DNA of 42,870 bases from Alphaproteobacteria bacterium MarineAlpha11_Bin1 (GTDB lineage: Bacteria; Pseudomonadota; Alphaproteobacteria; MPNO01; UBA830), in the NCBI GenBank assembly GCA_002937455.1, contig PTJZ01000015.1:1-42870 (forward strand), read 5' to 3'. The translations under genes were made by a program, and so were the position numbers. Numbering within the stretch: position 1 is the first letter of the stretch; each line of letters begins with the position of its first letter. Positions 15,510 through 23,128 of this stretch are shown piece after piece. The notes below the pieces were generated by a model that had not been told where the DNA came from, made no database searches, and was given only the letters and a program-made list of their open reading frames with translations.

Positions 15510-16760
15510 ATGGCAATGGAAGTAGTAATGCCGCAACTGGGAGAAACTGTTTCTGAGGGTACTATTTCAGTCTGGCATTCAGAAATCGGTGACGAGGTGT
15601 CGACTAAGTCACCCTTGTTCGATGTGTCTTCGGACAAAGTGGAAATGGAAGTCACTGCGCCGGCTAGAGGTACATTACTGGAAATCCGTGTTGGGGCTGG
15701 GGTGACAGTACCCGTCGGCGAAGTGGTTGCTGTTATCGGTAGGCCAGGCGAAGAAATCGAGACAGCGCCGGACTTGATTCCCACGAAATTGGAGACTGAA
15801 GAAAACATTGTCGAGGGGGTGATCAGTAAGTATGCCGTGAAAGGGTCTAATCGAGACTCTAACGGCAATCCATTATCCCCCGCGGTGCGCAGATTGGTCG
15901 CGGAGAATAGTCTCAATCCTATAGAGATTATCGGTACTGGGGCCGGTGGGCGTTTAAAAAAGAAGGATGTACTGGCCTACTTATCAGGCACCGGGGCAGT
16001 GAAGGTTGCTCAATCAACCCTTAAGTCTGTGCTACAAAAAAGAGGTGACGATACAGAAGTTATCCCGTTCAGCAACCTGCGTAAGACTGCGGCCAAGCAC
16101 ATGGTGCGGTCGAAGGCGACTAGCCCTCACGTACTTCAGGCATTCGAGGCTGATTTTAGCCGCATTGAGCGGGTACGTGAAACCGTCTCCCGTTCATGGA
16201 AAGAGCGCGAAGGTTTTTCGTTGACCTACCTTCCGTTTGTCGCGCGGGCTGTTTGCGTTGCGATTCGGGATTTTCCGCGTGTGAACGCCGAGATCCAAGG
16301 CGAAAGTCTCATTGTTCACCGACGCGTGAACCTTTGTATCGCGGTTGATCTTCATTTCGAAGGGTTGGTGGCGCCGGCGGTCAAGAATGCCGATCGTTTA
16401 TCGATGCCCGAATTGGCGCGCGCCATCCGCGATGTGTCGGACCGGGCACGACGGAATACACTGACGCCAGATGATTTTACCGAAGGCACTTATACGATCT
16501 CAAACTCTGGGGTATTCGGCACTATGATAACCGCACCTATTATTAATCAGCCGCAAGTAGCAATCCTATCTACAGACGGGGTCACCAAGAAGCCAGTAGT
16601 TGTCGAAAACGAGGATGGGGATTCTATCGCTATTCGGCCAGTTGGGGTGCTGGCTCAGAGTTTTGACCATCGGGCCATAGATGGGGCTTATTCGGCCGCC
16701 TTTCTGCACCGAGTGCGTGAGGTAATTGAAACGACGAACTGGATGACGATTATTTCCTAA
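15510..16760 (+). CDS. 2-oxo acid dehydrogenase E2 component (dihydrolipoamide acyltransferase)
   Basis: This 416-residue protein has one N-terminal lipoyl domain with the lipoylated Lys43 in SSDKVEME, a peripheral subunit-binding domain (about 120-155, SPAVRRLVAENSL then GTGAGGRLKKKDVLAYL), and a catalytic acyltransferase domain (about 195-416) ending with the active-site His387 and Asp391 in DHRAIDG. It transfers the acyl group from E1 to CoA. The ATG at 15510 is chosen because the lipoyl domain begins there. The frame further upstream overlaps E1 beta. No E3 (lipoamide dehydrogenase) gene is adjacent, so E3 must be supplied from elsewhere. Its stop codon overlaps the end of the decayed LacI gene. 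Confidence 0.94.
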   Translation: MAMEVVMPQLGETVSEGTISVWHSEIGDEVSTKSPLFDVSSDKVEMEVTAPARGTLLEIRVGAGVTVPVGEVVAVIGRPGEEIETAPDLIPTKLETEENIVEGVISKYAVKGSNRDSNGNPLSPAVRRLVAENSLNPIEIIGTGAGGRLKKKDVLAYLSGTGAVKVAQSTLKSVLQKRGDDTEVIPFSNLRKTAAKHMVRSKATSPHVLQAFEADFSRIERVRETVSRSWKEREGFSLTYLPFVARAVCVAIRDFPRVNAEIQGESLIVHRRVNLCIAVDLHFEGLVAPAVKNADRLSMPELARAIRDVSDRARRNTLTPDDFTEGTYTISNSGVFGTMITAPIINQPQVAILSTDGVTKKPVVVENEDGDSIAIRPVGVLAQSFDHRAIDGAYSAAFLHRVREVIETTNWMTIIS

Positions 16761-17370
16761 TCGGCTCTCCCGGCTTCGCCGGTAGACAAGGCGCATGGCC
16801 CGGCGATATGCGGAATCCTTTTATGTCCTCGTTCCGTCAGGTGGCGCAAGGCCAATGAAATCTCCAGCACGTCATCGTTTGCAACGGATGACACCCCATC
16901 GGTTTTCGCCGTTCGGTCAACTAGCACGATTGGCAGACAATTGTTCATACGTTCTGTTACAAGAGGGTCGTCGCGCCACGTAGTGGCGAGGATAAGCCCG
17001 TCTATCTGACGCGTGCGCATTGCGGAGACAGCACCTGCTTCGCGGTTAACAACGCTGTCCGTGTTTCCGATTATGGCAGTGTAGCCGTCAGCGCTGAGGC
17101 CATCTTCGATACCGCGAATGATAGGCGAGATTATTGGATTAGTTATATCCGGGATCAGGACACCAATGGTGTTAGTAAGGTTAGTCCCCAGATCGCGGGC
17201 GGCGTGGTTCGGTTAAAAGCGAAGCTGGTCAGCTGCAGTTACAACTTTTTTAAGATTTCCGGAGTCATTCGGCTACGATTCGCAGGATTGAGACCGCGGG
17301 ATACCGTTGACGGATAGACGCAGACGCTTTCTGCAACCTATCTAATCGTTACCCGGCTTTTATTCGACAT
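16757..17370 (-). pseudogene. LacI family transcriptional regulator, decayed
   Basis: Read on the minus strand from an ATG at 17370, this is a LacI-type repressor: MSNKSRVTIR, then the HTH (V-A-E-S-V-C-V-Y-P-S-T-V-S-R-G-L-N-P), then T-N-T-I-G-V-L-I-P-D-I-T-N-P-I-I and the start of the sugar-binding-like domain. It is broken four ways: TAG at 17338-17340; a frameshift near the six-base T run at 17246-17251 (the first frame ends at TAA 17239-17241); an in-frame TAA at 17213-17215; and loss of the C-terminal half after about residue 205, with the frame ending at 16757 on the E2 stop. It occupies most of the 744-base gap between E2 and the next gene. It once probably controlled the M24-E1-E2 genes. 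Confidence 0.9.
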
Positions 17371-17427
17371 TTATCGTTCCGTTTATTGGTGGTGCTTTAT
17401 TTGCTATGCCAACGGTGCCGAAGGTAA

Positions 17428-17460
17428 ATTGCACGACTACTTGGCAAAAGATTGCACGTC
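17428..17460 (+). repeat. Paired direct repeat with the LacI-operator half-site
   Basis: ATTGCACGAC (17428-17437) and ATTGCACGTC (17451-17460) are direct repeats 23 bases apart, between the start of the decayed LacI gene and the dehydrogenase gene at 17505. Both contain ATTGCAC, the right half of the palindrome at 11913-11938. They may be remnants of a second operator or a binding site for another regulator. Chance is not excluded for a 7-base match. Confidence 0.35.
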
Positions 17461-17504
17461 TAACCGTAAGCCGCAATAACGCATGTGTTTTAGAAGGGTT
17501 CAAC

Positions 17505-18443
17505 ATGTCCGAACAGGATTTATCGCAACATAAAATTGGGTGGATTGGCACTGGCAGGATGGGTTTTGCAATGGCGCAACGTTTGCTGAAAAGTGGTGCT
17601 GACTTGGCTGTATGGAACCGGACCAAATCAAAAGCAGAACCTCTAAAGGCAGATGGCGCCGTGATCGTCGATAACCCAGAGGATCTGGCAGACAGGGATA
17701 TCATCTTTACTATGGTCGGCGGGCCAGTCGACTTCGTCGAGGTGACACTCGGGGATGCGGGGGTGCTTTCGGGTGGTCAGAAGCCAAAGCTATTGATCGA
17801 CTCAACTTCCGTAGACGAGGCGTCTTCTTCTGAAGTCCGGCTGGCGGCAGAAGAGATGGGAGTACTAATGTTGGCTGCGCCAGTTTCCGGAAATGCTAAG
17901 GTGGTAAAGTCTGGCAAGTTAACCTTTGCGGTTTCCGGTCCGGAATCAGCCTATAATGAGGCGCGAGTATATCTTGATGCGATTGGGCGCGGTTCGTCCT
18001 ATGTCGGCGAGGGTGAATTGTCACGTTTTATTAAGATTTGCCACAACGTGATGCTAGGTGTGGTGATCCAGAACATGGTGGAAATTACCGTTTTAGCCGA
18101 AAAGGCTGGGGTACCACGACACGCGTTTCTGGATTTCCTCAACAACAGTGTCATGGGCTCGATGTTTACAAAGTACAAGTCGCCGTCACTGATTAATCTC
18201 GACTACTCAGTGACCTTCACCCCGAAACTACTTCTGAAGGATCTCGATCTTGGCCTTGCAGCAGCGCGAGCCAACGGGGTGCCAATGCCCGTAACCACGG
18301 CGGCTCGCGAGGTAGTTCAAATGCTTATCGGTAATGGCTATACGGAAGAGGATTTTTCCGCTCTTCTAGCTATGCATGCCAAGTCATCCGGTCTGGATCT
18401 TAAATCAGAAGAAAAACAGGTATCAGACGGGTTGTCAGACTGA
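17505..18443 (+). CDS. NAD(P)-dependent beta-hydroxyacid dehydrogenase (3-hydroxyisobutyrate dehydrogenase family)
   Basis: This 312-residue protein has the N-terminal Rossmann motif GTGRMG (about 16-21), the substrate-binding segment DSTSVDEASS and the APVSGNAKVVKSGKL glycine/serine loop. The catalytic Lys region (RFIKICHNVM) opens the helical C-terminal domain. Members oxidise 3-hydroxyisobutyrate, tartronate semialdehyde-type or related beta-hydroxy acids. Start ATG 17505 follows AAGGG. An enoyl-CoA hydratase and a 3-hydroxyisobutyryl-CoA hydrolase lie 5 kb away, so 3-hydroxyisobutyrate is a reasonable substrate guess, though they are in another transcription unit. Confidence 0.88.
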   Translation: MSEQDLSQHKIGWIGTGRMGFAMAQRLLKSGADLAVWNRTKSKAEPLKADGAVIVDNPEDLADRDIIFTMVGGPVDFVEVTLGDAGVLSGGQKPKLLIDSTSVDEASSSEVRLAAEEMGVLMLAAPVSGNAKVVKSGKLTFAVSGPESAYNEARVYLDAIGRGSSYVGEGELSRFIKICHNVMLGVVIQNMVEITVLAEKAGVPRHAFLDFLNNSVMGSMFTKYKSPSLINLDYSVTFTPKLLLKDLDLGLAAARANGVPMPVTTAAREVVQMLIGNGYTEEDFSALLAMHAKSSGLDLKSEEKQVSDGLSD

Positions 18444-18474
18444 CAATCGTTCGGCTGGCTGCTATTGCAGGCGT

Positions 18475-19230
18475 ATGGAATTTGGGCTCGATTTATACTC
18501 CCTAGGTATCATCGGATTGGGATTGGCACTCGGCGCCTTTGTAAAGGGCTTAACTGGAATGGGGCTACCGCTGGTCGCGGTGCCTTTTATGGCAGGATTT
18601 CTCGGCGCCGAGCATGCCATAGTTGTGATGCAGATACCCGGACTCGTATCCAACGTCTGGTTAGTCTGGAGCCATCAGCGCGAGGCACGGGTGACGCCGG
18701 TTAGATACGATATGATAGTGCCCGCCTGTATAATGACAGTGGTTGGTGTTTGGTTTCTTGCCGTTTCAGATGATCGTATCACGATCCTACTATTAGCTTC
18801 AGCGGTAGCCTGTTTTCTTACACTTCTAGTGTTGAATCCTTCTTTCAGATTGGATGGTTTCATCGGCCGAATATGTACGCCTATTGCGAGTCTGGTTGGT
18901 GGTTTCGTCCAAGGTGCGGCAGGCGTATCAGGACCTTTGTTCTCTACTCTTATCATGTCATTTCGCCTGCCGAAGGAAACGTATGTTTTTTATAACGGTC
19001 TAGTCTTCGGACTATTTAACGTCCTGCAAATTATTGCGATGTTATGTCTTGGTATGTTTACTATGGAGAGGTTTCTGGAAGGGTGCCTTGCATTAATACC
19101 ATTGTGTGCATTCCAGTTTCTCGGGATGAAGACCATGGGATATGCCAGTCCTAGGGTTTTTACGGGCGCGGTGATCGCTGTGATCGTAGGGATGGAAATT
19201 AAATTGCTCTGGGAAGGTCTGGGTCTATGA
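18475..19230 (+). CDS. TauE/SafE family permease (first of a coupled pair)
   Basis: This membrane protein of 251 residues has about eight hydrophobic segments. The first repeat carries FVKGLTGMGLPLVAVPFMAGFLGAEHAIVV... and the second carries GGFVQGAAGVSGPLFSTL, the two characteristic halves of the family. The start is the ATG at 18475, 32 bases after the dehydrogenase stop. The frame reaching back to 18376 overlaps that gene and is rejected. Its stop overlaps the next permease start by four bases. Export of a small organic or sulfur anion is the family-level expectation. Confidence 0.88.
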   Translation: MEFGLDLYSLGIIGLGLALGAFVKGLTGMGLPLVAVPFMAGFLGAEHAIVVMQIPGLVSNVWLVWSHQREARVTPVRYDMIVPACIMTVVGVWFLAVSDDRITILLLASAVACFLTLLVLNPSFRLDGFIGRICTPIASLVGGFVQGAAGVSGPLFSTLIMSFRLPKETYVFYNGLVFGLFNVLQIIAMLCLGMFTMERFLEGCLALIPLCAFQFLGMKTMGYASPRVFTGAVIAVIVGMEIKLLWEGLGL

Positions 19231-19973
19231 CGCTGGAAACGCTGATCATCATCTTTATTGCCTTAGCGATCGGATCTTTTGCGAAAGGAATGACGGGTCT
19301 CGGCTTGCCACCCACGAGCATAGCGATTCTCGCAGTATTCTTCGGGGTCGAACATGCTATCGTTGTGACCACCATTCCCGTCGCTTTCTCTAATATTCAA
19401 ATTGTTTGGTTGGCTCGCAAAAGATTCAAGGATATGCCGAAGATATGGCCGCCGCTGTTGGCCGGGGCATTGGGGGTCGGGCTCGGTACGTGGATATTGG
19501 CTACGCTTCAAGAACGATCATTGACGATCCTTTTGGCGGTCTGGATAGCATTTTATCTTTTAACAGTGCTTCTCAACCTCAAGATTAAACCTGAGGGGAG
19601 GGCGGCGCGGATATTTTCGCCTGTTATCGCTGGTGGAGCAGGGATATGCCAGGGAGCTATGGGTATGTCTGGTCCTTTTATAGCGACGTGGGCCCACGCT
19701 ATGGGTTTTTTGAAGGAAACCTATGTTTTTGCCACCTCACTTCTTTTCATGTCTATTTCTGTCGCCCACGTATTCGGAGTTGGTGTCGCCGGGCTGTATA
19801 ACGAGGAACGGGTCGTCCAAGGCCTTCTGGCTATTCTGCCGGTTATGATTTTTATACCGCTTGGTATGCGGCTGACCCGTAAGGTCAGCGGCCGAGCATT
19901 CAACCTATTAATCGTCGGTATCATAGCGCTTATGGAAGTGCGGTTGGTATGGGGACTTATAACTGGAGTGTGA
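19227..19973 (+). CDS. TauE/SafE family permease (second of a coupled pair)
   Basis: This 248-residue membrane protein is a paralogue of the preceding one: FAKGMTGLGLPPTSIAILAV and the GVEHAIVVTTIPVAFSN segment match it position for position, and GGAGICQGAMGMSGPF marks the second half. ATG 19227 shares ATGA with the upstream stop, so the two are made together and could form a heteromer. A third, more distant TauE/SafE gene is at 9440. Confidence 0.88.
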   Translation: MTLETLIIIFIALAIGSFAKGMTGLGLPPTSIAILAVFFGVEHAIVVTTIPVAFSNIQIVWLARKRFKDMPKIWPPLLAGALGVGLGTWILATLQERSLTILLAVWIAFYLLTVLLNLKIKPEGRAARIFSPVIAGGAGICQGAMGMSGPFIATWAHAMGFLKETYVFATSLLFMSISVAHVFGVGVAGLYNEERVVQGLLAILPVMIFIPLGMRLTRKVSGRAFNLLIVGIIALMEVRLVWGLITGV

Positions 19974-19997
19974 ATCTAACAGGTTTTAGGTGGAATT

Positions 19998-20087
19998 ATG
20001 AGTTTGGTGAAAGTGAAGGTTTTTTCGCGGCGTAAAAAGTGCCGAACAGCCGGAGCCGGCCCCTCGGCCGATCTCAGAGGCAAGTAA
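19998..20087 (+). CDS. Possible small basic protein or leader peptide (29 residues)
   Basis: An ATG at 19998 with AGGTGG five bases upstream opens a 29-residue frame (MSLVKVKVFSRRKKC...) ending with TAA 20 bases before the HpnC-like start. It is rich in Lys and Arg. No family is recognised. The good ribosome site is the only support, and it may be chance or a translated leader for the next gene. Confidence 0.25.
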   Translation: MSLVKVKVFSRRKKCRTAGAGPSADLRGK

Positions 20088-20107
20088 GAGATCGATGCGT
20101 TGGAGCG

Positions 20108-20965
20108 ATGAATAATACTGTCGCCAGGAAAATGGAAACGCCCGTGAGAAAAGCCGTAAGAGATGAAAATTTTCCTGTTGGCTCTCTTCTCCTATCTCGA
20201 TCGCTGCGGCCGCACGTGGAATCTTTTTATAACCTCGCTCGCGAGATGGACGATATCGCTGATAATGGCAATATTTCGTGGGAGGATAAGTTAGCGCTCC
20301 TCGATCGGTTCGAAAAAGCTATTACCGACGAACAGACCGAGGATCCGGATTTGGGTAATGTCCGTGCTATTTCTGCAAGCAGTGCCAAAACTGGAGTGTC
20401 TCTCAGGCATGTCGTTGATCTAATACATGCCTTTAAACAGGACGCGATTAAACACCGCTACGCTGACTGGGAGGACCTGATTGCCTATTGCAACCTTTCC
20501 GCTTCGCCGGTTGGCCGGTTTCTCATGGACATTCATGGCGAAGATACAGCAAAGTATCCGTTATCTGATGCACTATGTAACGTCCTGCAGGTTCTGAATC
20601 ATCTTCAGGATCTTAAGGATGATTATCGGAATCTGGACCGAGTATATCTTCCCGGTGATTGGATGGCGATGCGGGGGGTAGGTGTTGAAGAGTTGAATGG
20701 CCAGTCGGCCGGTCCGGGACTACGGGCAGTGATCGATCTCTGTCTCGATAATTGCGATCGGTTGATGATTGACGCGCGCCGACTCTCCTCGGAACTTACA
20801 GACCGCCGCCTGAGAATGGAGGCATCCGTGATCGTTCGGTTAGCGGAACGTTTGCTTGATTTACTGCGTAAAGGTGATCCGATCGCCGAAAGCGTGGCGC
20901 TGACAAAGCGTGATTTTCTATTATGTGGTTTAACGGGGATTGTGGCGGCGCTGCTTAAAAAATAA
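20108..20965 (+). CDS. hpnC: Squalene/phytoene synthase family protein, HpnC-like
   Basis: This 285-residue protein is of the trans-isoprenyl diphosphate synthase head-to-head class. The ENFPVGS opening (20-26) is typical of HpnC, and the two Asp-rich Mg2+-diphosphate motifs are DDIAD (48-52) and DLKDDYRNLD (from 168). HpnC works with HpnD and HpnE to make squalene via hydroxysqualene for hopanoids. No other hopanoid or carotenoid gene is in the window, which is unusual because hpnC, hpnD and hpnE are normally clustered. The ATG at 20108 has GGAG close by. An ATG nine codons later is a possible alternative. A phytoene-type product is not excluded. Confidence 0.8.
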   Translation: MNNTVARKMETPVRKAVRDENFPVGSLLLSRSLRPHVESFYNLAREMDDIADNGNISWEDKLALLDRFEKAITDEQTEDPDLGNVRAISASSAKTGVSLRHVVDLIHAFKQDAIKHRYADWEDLIAYCNLSASPVGRFLMDIHGEDTAKYPLSDALCNVLQVLNHLQDLKDDYRNLDRVYLPGDWMAMRGVGVEELNGQSAGPGLRAVIDLCLDNCDRLMIDARRLSSELTDRRLRMEASVIVRLAERLLDLLRKGDPIAESVALTKRDFLLCGLTGIVAALLKK

Positions 20966-21110
20966 ATTATAATTCTTTCGTTCTCGACGCCTATGAGCTC
21001 GCCCATTTGCTTGCCCGCATTTAGGTTATACTCGTAGTTTAATGGTCTCTGCCCCGCATTGAAATATTATCTGCGAGCGTTCTATTTTCTATTCTACAGT
21101 GTTCATTAGC

Positions 21111-22214
21111 CTAGCTGATTTTGCCGTCCCATATGTCCGCGGGTATAAGTGCGAAGCCCTCCATTAGTCGGCGTGTTGTCCGAAGTAATGCGGCGCGTTG
21201 GATATGTGGGATGCCGTCGGGTGTTTCCCTTGTCTCTAACTCAACTGAAAATTCGCCGGTGGGATGTTCTACGGAGATGAGTTTAGGATTTTCATCTGAG
21301 GTTTCTGAGAGTTCAAAGGCCACAGAACCAGGGAGCACACAGGCAGTACCAACCGTGACTGCCGCGAGCACACCGATCGATGAGTGACACACATGGGGGA
21401 TAAAGCAGCGCGTGTTGATTGTCCCGCCATTTATTGGGGGGGAGACCAGGCACATCTTTGGAACAACTTTGTTTTGCACAACGCCGAGGTTCATAGCCTT
21501 GCCAACCCGAAGTCGGATCGTCTCCAGATTTTTCTTTAGGTTTTCTGATGAGTTCATTTCGTGAAGCGTTTCATAGCCGGTTACGCCAACGTCTTCCGCC
21601 CTTATTAGGACAACCGGCATGCCATTATCTATACAGGTAATTTTCAAACCATCTATCTCGTCGACAACATTCCCGGTTGGGAGTAGCGATCCGCAGGCTG
21701 ATCCAGCCGTTTTAAGGAAGTCAATCATCACCGGCGCAGATGTTCCGGGAGAACCGTCAATCTGAGCATCCCCATAGTAAGTGACGATACCCCCCGGCGT
21801 CTGAATATGAGCATCACAAAGGTTACCGGAATTGACCATATTAATGCGTACAGTCGTGCAGCCATCGATTGAATCAATCAAACCATGTTCCAATGCAAAC
21901 GGCGCCACGCCTGCGAGCATATTGCCGCAGTTTGGTGTGATGTCGACCATCGGTTGGTCGACTTTAACTTGGCAAAACAGGTAGTTCAGGTCGACATCGT
22001 CCTCTTCCGCCCTACTCACGATTGCTACTTTACTGGTTAGTGGATCAGCCCCGCCTAGCCCATCGATTTGGCGACTGTCTGGGGAACCCATAATTGATAG
22101 TAGTACACGATCTCGAAGATCAGTATCCGAGGGTAGATCAGACGCTAAAAAGAAAGGCCCTTTGGATGTGCCACCCCGCTGGATGACACAGGGAATCTTA
22201 GTCTGAATTGGCAT
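21111..22214 (-). CDS. PrpF family protein (4-oxalomesaconate tautomerase / methylaconitate isomerase-like)
   Basis: This 367-residue protein has the two-domain diaminopimelate-epimerase-like fold. The PrpF hallmark RGGTSKGPFF lies at 13-22, and NCGNMLAGVAPFA puts Cys96 at the active-site position. DGLGGADPLTSKVAIV is also typical. Members isomerise tricarboxylic double bonds: PrpF in the methylcitrate cycle and GalD, which tautomerises 4-oxalomesaconate in gallate degradation. No methylcitrate cycle gene is adjacent, and the surrounding aromatic catabolism genes favour the GalD-like role. That is inference. The ATG at 22214 has AGGCGG about ten bases away. Confidence 0.87.
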   Translation of the reverse strand: MPIQTKIPCVIQRGGTSKGPFFLASDLPSDTDLRDRVLLSIMGSPDSRQIDGLGGADPLTSKVAIVSRAEEDDVDLNYLFCQVKVDQPMVDITPNCGNMLAGVAPFALEHGLIDSIDGCTTVRINMVNSGNLCDAHIQTPGGIVTYYGDAQIDGSPGTSAPVMIDFLKTAGSACGSLLPTGNVVDEIDGLKITCIDNGMPVVLIRAEDVGVTGYETLHEMNSSENLKKNLETIRLRVGKAMNLGVVQNKVVPKMCLVSPPINGGTINTRCFIPHVCHSSIGVLAAVTVGTACVLPGSVAFELSETSDENPKLISVEHPTGEFSVELETRETPDGIPHIQRAALLRTTRRLMEGFALIPADIWDGKIS

Positions 22215-22325
22215 TAATTTTCGCCGCCTGAGTTAAGGAATGGACTGGTTACGTTCTTTGCGAAAAGTCGATTTTAGAATTTGCGATAAGTGCATTTTGC
22301 AATTCTTTAGCAACGCCGCAGGCAA

Positions 22326-23102
22326 TTATTGGTTCTTAAAGTTAGGCTTTCGTTTCTCTACGAAAGCAGCCATTCCCTCTATCTGCTGTTCTGTACCGAA
22401 GCTCGCGTGGAACATCCGACGTTCGAAACGGACTCCTTCTGACAGTGTCGTTTCGTACGCTCGGTTAACAGATTCTTTTATTATCATGTTTGAATGTAGC
22501 GATTTCTCGGCGATTGATTGCGCTGTTTTTACAGCTTCTTCAATCAGCTCATCAGCTGGCACGATACGAGAGGCAAGCCCAGACCGCTCCGCCTCTTCAG
22601 CATCCATAAAACGGCCAGTTAAACACATTTCCATCGCCTTTGATTTGCCAACGAACCTTGTCAGGCGCTGGGTTCCGCCCGCTCCTGGTGGTATACCTAA
22701 ATTGACTTCAGGTTGACCAAACTTGGCACTGTCCGCGGCAATGATGAAATCACACATCATCGCCACTTCACAGCCCCCACCCAACGCAAATCCACCTACA
22801 GCAGCGATTACGGGTTTGCGGCAGCGGGTAAGACGCTCCCATCCGGCAGTTATAAAGTCTTCTCTGTACGCCTCGCTCCAGGTCTTTTCCTGCATTTCTT
22901 TGATATCGGCACCTGCGGCGAACGCTTTTTCGTTACCAGTTAGAACCATCGCACCGATATTGTTGTCGACTTCAAATACGTCAAGAGCGTCTGTGAGCTC
23001 TGACATCAGGGGGGATGACAGTGCATTAAGAGCTTTTGGCCGGTTCATCATGATAAGGCCGACATTGGCCCGTGTTTCGACAATGATATTTTCGTAAGCC
23101 AT
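22326..23102 (-). CDS. Enoyl-CoA hydratase
   Basis: This 258-residue crotonase-fold enzyme has both catalytic Glu residues in their usual contexts, GGGCEVAMMCD and GQPEVNLGIPPGAGGTQRLTR, and the oxyanion hole AAGADIKEM. It hydrates trans-2-enoyl-CoA to 3-hydroxyacyl-CoA in the cytoplasm. AGGAG lies eight bases before the ATG. It follows the 3-hydroxyisobutyryl-CoA hydrolase gene by 26 bases on the same strand, a pairing seen in valine breakdown. Confidence 0.95.
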   Translation of the reverse strand: MAYENIIVETRANVGLIMMNRPKALNALSSPLMSELTDALDVFEVDNNIGAMVLTGNEKAFAAGADIKEMQEKTWSEAYREDFITAGWERLTRCRKPVIAAVGGFALGGGCEVAMMCDFIIAADSAKFGQPEVNLGIPPGAGGTQRLTRFVGKSKAMEMCLTGRFMDAEEAERSGLASRIVPADELIEEAVKTAQSIAEKSLHSNMIIKESVNRAYETTLSEGVRFERRMFHASFGTEQQIEGMAAFVEKRKPNFKNQ

Positions 23103-23128
23103 GAAGATCTCCTGTTGGCGAATGGCGG

